DNA from: Fidelibacterota bacterium
Lineage (GTDB): Bacteria; Fidelibacterota; Marinisomatia; Marinisomatales; CAZVFT01
DNA: 5,297 bases
NCBI GenBank assembly: GCA_014381485.1
Contig: JACNLN010000180.1
Span: 1-5,297 of the forward strand
Direction: 5' to 3'
Shown here one piece after another: positions 1-5,267 of the stretch. Position numbers and translations under genes: made by a program. The notes below the pieces were generated by a model that worked only from the letters and a program-made list of their open reading frames with translations, was not told where the DNA came from and ran no database searches. Position 1 is the first letter of the stretch, and each line of letters begins with the position of its first letter.

Positions 1-129
1 AATGAAAAAGTGGGTAATGGATCCATTCTTCTTAGGACTACAGAATACGGGTATAAAATTCTTCAACAGATACAACTTTGTATCCCCATTATTATTGCAT
101 AATTCATGTGTAGTTGGTAAGAATGTCAT
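1..129 (-). CDS. Possible partial reading frame running off the left edge, overlapping the IVP stop as ATGA
   Basis: An ATG overlaps the TGA of the four-helix-bundle gene (ATGA) and opens a 43-codon frame without stops to the window edge. The overlap is the classic arrangement for a coupled downstream gene. I recognise no family in the translation, which begins MTFLPTTHELC. Alternatively it is the frameshifted remnant of the missing helix 4 of the IVP: its FL...HEL falls at about the spacing from WLEF where family members have LL...EL. Forty-three open codons in AT-rich DNA can also occur by chance, and competing plus-strand frames exist over the same bases. Low confidence. Confidence 0.2.
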   Translation of the reverse strand, partial: MTFLPTTHELCNNNGDTKLYLLKNFIPVFCSPKKNGSITHFFI

Positions 130-413
130 TGTATTTGAAGAAAATTACCTTTTCGGATACGATTCATAAATTCTAACCAATCCCGACTTGTCGGGACATC
201 AGTTTCTTCTAGAACAATACTTATTTTGGCTATAAAACTTGCTTTAGACTGAGCAAGGCAAGAAGCTCTATAATTCGATGCTACCGATGTTGAACATCGA
301 ATCAGTTGCCCAGAAACATGATTACCCAACCGTGTTTTTGGTAATACCAAAGCTAATTTAACACATCGATGGGAAAACTCCTTTGTACGCTTTTTTAGTT
401 CTTCTTCATTCAT
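126..413 (-). CDS. Four-helix-bundle protein (23S rRNA intervening-sequence/S23 family), shortened C-terminus, palindrome in coding sequence
   Basis: Residues 1-71 match the IVP/S23 four-helix-bundle family closely: NEEELKKRTKEFSHRCVKLA, the PKTRLGNHVSGQLIRCSTSV stretch (25-44), SVASNYRASCLAQSKASF (43-60) and the helix-3 end ISIVLEETD (64-72). The family was named from ORFs in 23S rRNA intervening sequences, but most members are free-standing and of unknown function; some are suspected to bind nucleic acid or to pentamerise. Two things are odd. First, between EETD and the conserved WLEF (79-82) lie VPTSRD, encoded by a perfect palindrome, where the family usually has four residues of the type E-S/T-x-F/Y. 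Second, the protein stops 13 residues after WLEF at 95 residues, whereas members are usually about 115-125, so most of helix 4 is missing. It could be decaying rather than functional. No rRNA is visible nearby. The ATG has no clear Shine-Dalgarno and is preceded by an inverted repeat. Confidence 0.78.
   Translation of the reverse strand: MNEEELKKRTKEFSHRCVKLALVLPKTRLGNHVSGQLIRCSTSVASNYRASCLAQSKASFIAKISIVLEETDVPTSRDWLEFMNRIRKGNFLQIQ
181..196. repeat. Perfect 7-bp-arm palindrome inside the four-helix-bundle gene
   Basis: TCCCGAC, a two-base TT spacer and GTCGGGA form a perfect inverted repeat. It lies in frame in the IVP gene and encodes most of the VPTSRD segment. Its core (CCGAC...GTCGG) recurs in the intergenic hairpin at 2063-2077, which suggests a dispersed palindromic repeat family rather than chance. 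Confidence 0.85.
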
Positions 414-416
414 ACG

Positions 417-433
417 ATTGAAATCTTTTCAAT
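417..433. repeat. Perfect inverted repeat just upstream of the IVP start codon
   Basis: ATTGAAA, a TCT spacer and TTTCAAT form a perfect 7-bp-arm inverted repeat ending three bases before the ATG of the four-helix-bundle gene (minus strand). It covers the place where a ribosome binding site would lie, and one arm is also a unit of the ATTGNAN heptamer run at 427-447. It may be an operator, an mRNA hairpin limiting translation, or simply two inverted repeat units. Confidence 0.6.
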
Positions 434-447
434 ATACAATGTTCAAT
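427..447 (-). repeat. Three in-phase ATTGNAN heptamers upstream of the IVP gene
   Basis: Read on the minus strand, three consecutive seven-base units begin with ATTG and end AAC, TAT and AAA. They lie 13 bases before the start codon of the four-helix-bundle gene. The same unit recurs at 489-502 and 554-588, so the spacer between this gene and the permease is largely built from one degenerate heptamer. Confidence 0.6.
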
Positions 448-450
448 CAG

Positions 451-491
451 TAAGGAGCCTGACAAGTTTTACCGAAGGGACTCCTCCGGAG
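451..491. repeat. GC-richer intergenic island with short palindromes
   Basis: This stretch stands out from the AT-rich spacer. It contains the perfect 8-base palindrome CTCCGGAG (484-491) and an AGGAG/CTCCT pair (453-457 and 481-485) separated by 23 bases. It could be a degenerate interspersed repeat or a weak terminator of the permease transcript. I see no T-tract on the minus strand, so I do not call a terminator. Other copies in the genome would be needed to establish it as a repeat. Confidence 0.3.
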
Positions 492-502
492 CAATTTTCA
501 AT
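489..502 (-). repeat. Short ATTGAAA heptamer pair in the spacer
   Basis: On the minus strand ATTGAAA is followed directly by ATTGCTC, one full and one partial unit of the ATTGNAN heptamer seen on both sides. The 11-base plus-strand string CAATTTTCAAT occurs here (492-502) and again at 570-580. Confidence 0.45.
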
Positions 503-553
503 GTTTTATGCATCAAATCACAATTATTTTTAATATTCCTTAATTTCTATCCA

Positions 554-588
554 TGCAATTTTAAACATACAATTTTCAATCTTCAATT
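554..588 (-). repeat. Five-unit ATTGNAN heptamer array overlapping the permease stop codon
   Basis: Five consecutive seven-base units are in phase on the minus strand. Four start with ATTG and end AAG, AAA, TAT and CAT; one (561-567) has diverged to GTTTAAA. The first unit contains the TGA stop of the 464-residue permease, so the array begins within the last codons of that gene. Confidence 0.65.
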
Positions 589-1977
589 TAAAAGTGGCCA
601 CCAAAGGTTGGAAATTAAGAATAATACCGCGACAGACATCAAGAACATTTTCCATCCCGCTTTCAGATAATCAGTAGATTTTACCAATCCACTGGAATGA
701 ATGATCATACAAGTTGGTGAAGCTACAATTGTCAAATAAGCAAAGGCTGAAGCAACTGCCGTAGCAAAGCCAATAATGATCTGATCTCCTCCCATATTTA
801 AAACAATTGGCCCAATCACAGCCATAGTTGCTGCATTACTTAAAAGATTTGTCAAAGTCCCCGTAATCAAAACAGCAACCAACCATCGTAGGACACTCAC
901 ATTAGACGCAATTGACTCCAATCCAGATATTGCCTTATGCGCTACCCATTGGGCTGCTCCCGTATCATTCATCATTAAACCAATGGAGATAGCCGCTCCA
1001 AATAACAGAATCACACCCCAGTTGGTGTTCCGATTAAGGTCTCTCCAGGAAATGAGACCAAAAACAAGGTAAAGAAAAACCCCAATAAGAGCGACAATTC
1101 CCAATCCGATTTTGGAACTCATAAATACCCAACCAAGAAAAACGAGAAAGAAAATTAGAATAGAAGATATCTGCTTTCCGGTCATTTTTCCACTCTTTGC
1201 AACCTGCACAACAAGCTTACGAACAGCACTATCCAAAATTTTCTTTTCAGGACGGAACGTAAAAAACAGAATTATTACAGCTAAAGGAATCTCAATAAAT
1301 AACATGGGATAAGCATATTTCATCCATTCAAGATAAGATATATCCGCTACTCCAAATTTTGACCAGTAACCAATCATAATCACATTTCTGCCCCCACCGG
1401 ATGGAGTCCCGATAGAACCCATCGCGCTACCATATGCTATTGAAAAAAGGATAAGAGCTGTCAATTTTTTAATCTTCTTAGGATCCTTATTCGTAAAACG
1501 AATCAATGAGAGACCAACCGGCATCATCATCGCAGTGACGGTGTGTTCTCCAATAAATGAAGAAAGAAATGCTGAAATCGTAACAAAGCCAGCGATGATT
1601 CTCCATGTTTTATTTCCTGTTATTCGAATTATTCCCAACGCTAACCTTTTATCCAATCCCTGACTTACTATAGCAACTGCCAGCATAAGCGATCCCATTA
1701 TAAAAAAGACAGCATCACTCATGAAAGAGGTTGCTGTCTCATCTGCAGTTGTTATTCCAAAGAGCACTTCGAGGATAAGAATCATGATAGCCACACCAGG
1801 AAGAGGTAGTGGTTCAGTTATAATGAGAATTATTGCTATCACAACGATAATGAGTGTGCGATAGCCATAAATAGTGAGCCCCTCAGGCGTCGGAAGTAGA
1901 TAAAGAACAATACCGATAATTAAGGCAACAATAAGCCACCGTTTCTGAGTCAGCCAATATATGAATTCATTCAGCAT
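583..1977 (-). CDS. DASS/SLC13 (CitT-like) anion permease with non-canonical ion-site motifs
   Basis: A 464-residue polytopic membrane protein with about a dozen hydrophobic segments and no soluble insert, typical of the compact bacterial DASS carriers of di- and tricarboxylates, sulfate or phosphate. Family landmarks are LIITEPLPLP (51-60), the first hairpin FIGEHTVTAMMMPVG (141-155), GSIGTPSGGGRNVI (187-200), NWGVILLFGAAISIG (319-333), the second hairpin LLSNAATMAVIGP (378-390) and ASPTCMIIHSSGLVKSTDYLKAGW-type sequence at 419-442. In characterised members such as VcINDY both hairpins carry Ser-Asn-Thr sodium sites. Here they read EHT (144-146) and SNA (380-382), so the coupling ion or substrate may differ. 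Substrate is not assignable. The only start is an ATG behind a weak TAAGA. It is separated from rpiB by 263 bases containing hairpins, so it is probably transcribed independently. Its TGA stop sits inside a heptamer repeat array. It is a distant paralogue of the 599-residue permease upstream. Confidence 0.93.
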   Translation of the reverse strand: MLNEFIYWLTQKRWLIVALIIGIVLYLLPTPEGLTIYGYRTLIIVVIAIILIITEPLPLPGVAIMILILEVLFGITTADETATSFMSDAVFFIMGSLMLAVAIVSQGLDKRLALGIIRITGNKTWRIIAGFVTISAFLSSFIGEHTVTAMMMPVGLSLIRFTNKDPKKIKKLTALILFSIAYGSAMGSIGTPSGGGRNVIMIGYWSKFGVADISYLEWMKYAYPMLFIEIPLAVIILFFTFRPEKKILDSAVRKLVVQVAKSGKMTGKQISSILIFFLVFLGWVFMSSKIGLGIVALIGVFLYLVFGLISWRDLNRNTNWGVILLFGAAISIGLMMNDTGAAQWVAHKAISGLESIASNVSVLRWLVAVLITGTLTNLLSNAATMAVIGPIVLNMGGDQIIIGFATAVASAFAYLTIVASPTCMIIHSSGLVKSTDYLKAGWKMFLMSVAVLFLISNLWWPLLN

Positions 1978-1997
1978 AATATTCTTACAATGTTGAA

Positions 1998-2003
1998 ATT
2001 TTA
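1998..2003 (-). promoter_or_regulatory. Weak candidate -10 element for the second permease
   Basis: TAAAAT on the minus strand lies 20 bases before the ATG of the 464-residue permease, downstream of the hairpins that end the preceding operon. No convincing -35 sits 16-18 bases upstream. A TTGACT occurs further up but with unsuitable spacing. The call rests mainly on position. Confidence 0.2.
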
Positions 2004-2062
2004 TCTGATGAAAACATGGGAGAGTTCACTCCGAAAAAGTCAAATTTGTAAAAATGTGGTTT

Positions 2063-2077
2063 CTCCGACTGTCGGGG
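2063..2077. repeat. CCGAC/GTCGG palindrome upstream of the second permease
   Basis: CTCCGAC and GTCGGGG flank a single T, giving six Watson-Crick pairs and one G-T. The core differs by only one spacer base from the perfect palindrome at 181-196 inside the IVP gene, which suggests the same repeat family. It is 86 bases before the start of the 464-residue permease. Confidence 0.6.
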
Positions 2078-2114
2078 TAAGTATCAGCGTAAATAATAAA
2101 ATAGAACAAATCAC

Positions 2115-2140
2115 TAGCCCCGTCCTTTAGGGCGGGGTTA
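2115..2140. repeat. Long GC-rich hairpin (REP/IS200-end-like)
   Basis: Arms TAGCCCCGTCC (2115-2125) and GGGCGGGGTTA (2130-2140) flank a TTTA loop. All eleven positions pair in plus-strand RNA, two of them as G-U. In minus-strand RNA those two become A-C mismatches. GC-rich palindromes with an R/TTTA-type loop resemble REP sequences and IS200/IS605 end hairpins, but no transposase is visible here. It may be a dispersed palindrome and may reinforce termination after rpiB. Confidence 0.6.
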
Positions 2141-2159
2141 AGATTGAAAAATAAAATTC

Positions 2160-2177
2160 GAGGGGTTTTAACCCCTT
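2160..2177 (-). terminator. Likely rho-independent terminator after rpiB
   Basis: Read on the minus strand, AGGGGTT and AACCCCT form a perfect 7-bp stem (a 5-bp G:C-rich core with a short loop in practice). The T-rich tract CGAATTTTATTTTTC follows. It starts 64 bases after the rpiB stop and is the best terminator candidate for the permease-rpe-rpiB operon. The tract is interrupted by an A and starts a few bases late, so efficiency is uncertain. Confidence 0.6.
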
Positions 2178-2240
2178 TCCGGGATAGACTCATAGGAAAA
2201 ACAAGGAAAAAAGCAGAAAAAATAGAAATATGGGTTAGCT

Positions 2241-2681
2241 TCACAATTCATCAATTTTTTTTATCCGTCGTTCGTGCCTTTTACCATCAAAGGGAACTTC
2301 AAGCCACAGTTTTATTATTTCTTTCGCTTCATCTTCTGAAATAAAGCGAGCTCCCAAAGAAAGAATGTTGGCGTTATTGTGTTTCCGTGATAATTTGATG
2401 ATGTCTTCAGGACCACCATAATATACAGCAGCTCTTACTCCCATTAGTCGATTTGCACATATTGCTTCACCCTGGCCTGATCCACCAAAGATAATTCCAT
2501 AACTCTCCGGATTAGAAACAACAGCCTTTGCCACAGGTTGGATGAAATCAGGGTAATCATCATCACCATCGTACCAGTATGCTCCCTTATCATCAATATC
2601 ATATCCCAATTCCTTTAAAAAAGATTTTACGGCTTCTTTCAATTCATACCCAGCATGATCAGATCCTAAATAGATGATCAT
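2241..2681 (-). CDS. rpiB: Ribose-5-phosphate isomerase B (RpiB/LacA/LacB family), Glu-active-site type
   Basis: A cytosolic Rossmann-like isomerase that converts ribose 5-phosphate to ribulose 5-phosphate. The 146 residues are typical for RpiB. Visible signatures are GSDHAGYELK (6-15), YPDF (43-46), the anion-hole loop GGSGQGEAICANR (66-78), GVRAAV (81-86), RKHNNANILSLGAR (99-112) and the phosphate-binding tail RHERR (135-139). The E. coli enzyme uses a Cys in a CGTGIG loop. Here that Cys is replaced and the loop reads GGSGQGE, as in the mycobacterial type (GGSGNGE), where a Glu provides the base; E72 is therefore the predicted catalytic residue. H101 is the likely ring-opening histidine. 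AAAGGA is placed seven bases before the ATG, overlapping the end of rpe. LacA/LacB or allose-6-phosphate isomerase activity cannot be excluded, but the neighbouring rpe favours ribose-5-phosphate. Strong GC-rich hairpins follow the stop. Confidence 0.96.
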   Translation of the reverse strand: MIIYLGSDHAGYELKEAVKSFLKELGYDIDDKGAYWYDGDDDYPDFIQPVAKAVVSNPESYGIIFGGSGQGEAICANRLMGVRAAVYYGGPEDIIKLSRKHNNANILSLGARFISEDEAKEIIKLWLEVPFDGKRHERRIKKIDEL

Positions 2682-2685
2682 ATCT

Positions 2686-3333
2686 TTATCCTTTTATTGA
2701 TTTAAATTTTTTCATAGAAATGACAGGGTCGTCTGTAAGGAAGATTCCCGATCCCACAACCAAAATATCTACTCCCGCTTCGATAACTCTTTTTGCGTTA
2801 CTTAATTTTATCCCGCCATCGACGGAAATCTCCACTGGTCTTGATCCAATTAACTTTTTCACGTTCTGTATTCTGTTCACAGATTCAGGGAGAAATGATT
2901 GACCACAAAACCCGGGTTCCACGGACATTAATAAAACAAGATCCACATCATTCAAAAAGGGTTCAATGGATGAAAGTGATGTTCCCGGTCTAAGAGAAAT
3001 TCCAGCTTTTTTCCCAAAACTCCTAATCCTGGATAGTACCTGCTTGACATCCTTACACGCTTCCACATGAACTGTAATCCAATCTGAACCAGCTTTCACA
3101 AATTCGCTGATATATTGCTTTGGAGACTCAATCATCAAATGAACATCAAGTGAAATATCAGTGTTTCTCCTAATATCTTTAACAACAACAGGTCCAATTG
3201 TCAGATTAGGAACGAAGTGACCGTCCATTACATCTATATGAATTAGGTCTGCTCCTGCTTGCTGACACTGATTGAGGGCAATTGTGAGATTTGAAAAATC
3301 GGCGGAGAGAATAGACGGTGCGATTTTTGCCAT
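2686..3333 (-). CDS. rpe: Ribulose-phosphate 3-epimerase (Rpe)
   Basis: A cytosolic TIM-barrel enzyme that interconverts D-ribulose 5-phosphate and D-xylulose 5-phosphate in the pentose phosphate pathway. The 215 residues match the family's usual size. All signatures are present in order: APSILSADF (5-13), HIDVMDGHFVPN (32-43), DVHLMIESP (63-71), SVEPGFCGQSF (137-147), VDGGI (171-175) and VVGSGIF (192-198). By family knowledge the metal ligands and acid/base pair correspond to H32, D34, H65 and D172, with phosphate held by the GG of DGG and by GS 194-195. The PGF-GGQ loop has Cys at 143 where Gly is most common, a mild variation. The ATG lies three bases after the permease stop, with an AGGA nine bases upstream inside the permease's last codons. 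It stops four bases before rpiB. Translational coupling within an operon is likely. The assignment is secure. Confidence 0.97.
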   Translation of the reverse strand: MAKIAPSILSADFSNLTIALNQCQQAGADLIHIDVMDGHFVPNLTIGPVVVKDIRRNTDISLDVHLMIESPKQYISEFVKAGSDWITVHVEACKDVKQVLSRIRSFGKKAGISLRPGTSLSSIEPFLNDVDLVLLMSVEPGFCGQSFLPESVNRIQNVKKLIGSRPVEISVDGGIKLSNAKRVIEAGVDILVVGSGIFLTDDPVISMKKFKSIKG

Positions 3334-3336
3334 AAA

Positions 3337-5136
3337 TTATGATCCTGAAAAAGGCCAGATGAGGGGAATGAAAAGTGTTGCCAGAATCCAGAAAAGAATA
3401 TTTAGCGGCAATCCCACTTTTACAAAATCGATAAAACGATATCTTCCCGGACCATATACCATAAGGTTTGTCTGATACCCAATCGGAGTCATAAAACAGG
3501 TGGAGGCACCATAGCAGATAGCAAAAATAAACGGTCTTGGATCCACGCCAAATTCCCGTGCTACCACAATAGCAATGGGTGTTAATACAATAGCTGCAGA
3601 TGTGTTTGACATTATCGCTGTTAGTAAAACTGTTACAAGATATAATACCGATAATACTGCATACGGTGCAGTGTTAGATGAGAATTGGTCACCAATAGAT
3701 GCAATTGACGTACCTAAAAGACCTGTTGTCCCTGTTTTTTCCATAGCAATGCCAACAGGAATAAACGCAGCGATAAGAATAATGACTGACCAGTTAATCG
3801 CGCTATAAGATTCATTAATTGTAATTGCTCTAACTACTAAGAGAATTACCATACCAATGAGAGCTGCTACTAAAATATCAAATATATTCATGGCAGCAGA
3901 CAGCATAATGACCGGAATGATAGCAATAGCAAGCCACCAGAACCTTCCCTTATGAAGTTGGATATCGTGTTCGTGCAAAACAGCAATATCCGGGCTTTCG
4001 GTTATGGTAGTTAACCGTGATTTAGGAACGAATATCAAGAGAGTATCAGCAAAATGAAGAACAATATGGGCAATCTTCTCTCTCAATGTTCGTCCTTCTC
4101 TCCGGATAGCAAGAACAAATGCGCCATATTTTTTTCGAAAGTTTATATCTTTTATCGTCTTTCCAATCAATCCGGATCTCTGGGTTACTAAACCTTCCAC
4201 GATGAGACTCTCATCTCCTGTTAGCTCCTTCTGTCCCATTTTAACATCTGTCAGGAGAAGGGCTTCTTCCTCTTCCCGAAATCTAACAAAATTCTCAAGA
4301 GTTCCACGTACCAGTAATATATCATTTTCCCTAAGCCTAATATTTCTGATATTTGTGTCAAACCGCTTATTTTCTCGGATAACAGATAAAACTGTAACGT
4401 CGTATTTTTCGTTAAGTGATCTCTCTATACATGTCGATCCAATAAGAGGGGAATCTTCCGGAACTTTAAATTCCGTAAGGTAAGGGGCCAGATGATAATT
4501 TCTGGTTAGTGATGAAACTCCTGCACGGGAAGGAAGAATTCTAGGAACAATCCAGGTATTATAAGCTGTCCCAGCAGCTAAAAAGATTAACCCCATAGCA
4601 GTAAATTCAAACATACCAAGAGGATCAATCTGATAGTCTATTACTATACTGCTAACTAACAAATTTGTTGAAGTACCAATTAGGGTTAATGTTCCTCCAT
4701 AAATGGCAGCAAAGGAGAGTGGAATTAAAACCTTTGAGGGGGATTTTCTCCACCTCTGAGAGAGTTGAATTGCAAGGGGAATAAAGATCGCAACAGCAGC
4801 GGTATTATTAATAAAAGCGGATACTAGACTTACCGTTAAAAGGAACACCCCAAAACTTAATAATTGCCCCTTTCCACCGATCTTACTTAATCGATCTGCC
4901 ACCACTTCGAGAAATCCAGTTTTCACCAGAGCTTGACTGAGGACAAACATCGCCGCTATTGTGATGACAGCTTTATTACTAAATCCGGAAATCGCCTCTT
5001 CCAGATTCAAATACCCAGTCGCCAGTAAAACAACAAGAAAGGTTAAAGCAGTAACATCAATGGGTAGGACCTCAAAGGTAAACAGAATGAGGACGATACC
5101 AATCAGTATCAGAAATATGAGGATTTCAATGGTCAT
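3337..5136 (-). CDS. SLC13/DASS-family anion permease with two central TrkA_C (RCK_C) domains
   Basis: A 599-residue inner-membrane transporter of the divalent anion:sodium symporter type, built as a membrane half, a soluble middle and a second membrane half. Hydrophobic segments fill about residues 4-200 and 399-595. The first re-entrant hairpin carries the canonical INNTAAVAIFIP (109-120), followed by LTLIGTSTNLLV (150-161). The matching second-half elements are MSNTSAAIVLTP (509-520) and TPIGYQTNLMVYGPG (550-564). Two TrkA_C-like domains lie at about 218-285 and 305-380, each with the RCK_C pattern of a 'G.tl.e..' turn and a final 'Dillv' strand (NDILLV 271-276, ADTLLIFV 363-370). Length and order fit the SLC13-TrkA_C subfamily, whose members have been linked to sulfate and other anions; the substrate here is unknown. 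The ATG is the only plausible start, because an in-frame TAA lies four codons upstream. No good Shine-Dalgarno precedes it. It is the first gene of an operon and ends three bases before rpe. Confidence 0.95.
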   Translation of the reverse strand: MTIEILIFLILIGIVLILFTFEVLPIDVTALTFLVVLLATGYLNLEEAISGFSNKAVITIAAMFVLSQALVKTGFLEVVADRLSKIGGKGQLLSFGVFLLTVSLVSAFINNTAAVAIFIPLAIQLSQRWRKSPSKVLIPLSFAAIYGGTLTLIGTSTNLLVSSIVIDYQIDPLGMFEFTAMGLIFLAAGTAYNTWIVPRILPSRAGVSSLTRNYHLAPYLTEFKVPEDSPLIGSTCIERSLNEKYDVTVLSVIRENKRFDTNIRNIRLRENDILLVRGTLENFVRFREEEEALLLTDVKMGQKELTGDESLIVEGLVTQRSGLIGKTIKDINFRKKYGAFVLAIRREGRTLREKIAHIVLHFADTLLIFVPKSRLTTITESPDIAVLHEHDIQLHKGRFWWLAIAIIPVIMLSAAMNIFDILVAALIGMVILLVVRAITINESYSAINWSVIILIAAFIPVGIAMEKTGTTGLLGTSIASIGDQFSSNTAPYAVLSVLYLVTVLLTAIMSNTSAAIVLTPIAIVVAREFGVDPRPFIFAICYGASTCFMTPIGYQTNLMVYGPGRYRFIDFVKVGLPLNILFWILATLFIPLIWPFSGS

Positions 5137-5204
5137 AGGATTGTGTTAATAACTCAAGTTTCGCATTCAATTGGACTAAGTAGATAGAAAGGCACAGGTT
5201 GTTA

Positions 5205-5267
5205 GGTATAGGGTATGTGGTATAGGGTATACGGTATAAGGTATAGGGTATAAGAAATAAGGGTATA
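5205..5267. repeat. Tandem GGTATRN heptamer array upstream of the permease-rpe-rpiB operon
   Basis: Seven contiguous heptamers occupy 5205-5253, each beginning GGTAT; their last two bases are AG, GT, AG, AC, AA, AG and AA. A degenerate unit (5254-5260) and one further GGTATAG offset by one base follow. The array starts 69 bases upstream of the start codon of the 599-residue permease. On the minus strand it reads as repeated TATACC, so it could provide -10-like sequences, but no promoter can be fixed. The remaining flank (5137-5204 and 5268-5297) shows no gene. Confidence 0.8.

Noticed and set aside
2..170. A plus-strand frame of 55 codons with ATG at position 2, and a shorter open plus-strand frame ending at 102
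   Set aside because: Both overlap the better-supported minus-strand IVP gene or the edge frame, have no recognisable motif, and cannot be judged without sequence to the left.
126..413. A 23S rRNA intervening sequence with its rRNA gene
   Set aside because: The protein belongs to that family, but no rRNA sequence flanks it; the neighbours are a permease gene and repeat-rich spacer.
2022..2063. A sigma-70 promoter for the second permease using TTGACT as -35, with the GAGT-TC-ACTC repeat as operator
   Set aside because: No -10 lies at a suitable distance from TTGACT, and four-base arms are too short to call an operator.
2115..2140. End of an IS200/IS605 transposon
   Set aside because: The hairpin resembles such ends, but there is no transposase, no partner end and no sign of an interrupted gene in the window.
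2026..2244. A 72-codon minus-strand frame starting with GTG that overlaps the rpiB stop (GTGA), with a hydrophobic N-terminus
   Set aside because: Most of its length is made of the three GC-rich hairpins and AT-rich spacer, it has no recognisable family, and the terminator-like hairpin lies inside it. The overlap is suggestive, but the frame is better explained as chance.
4202..4483. A 93-codon plus-strand frame opposite the RCK_C region of the large permease
   Set aside because: It is a shadow of a strongly supported membrane-transporter gene, with a low-complexity Ser-rich translation and no family resemblance. The other plus-strand frames over 1112-5149 are rejected for the same reason.
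5205..5267. CRISPR array
   Set aside because: The units are seven bases long and contiguous, with no unique spacers and no cas gene nearby. It is a simple tandem repeat.
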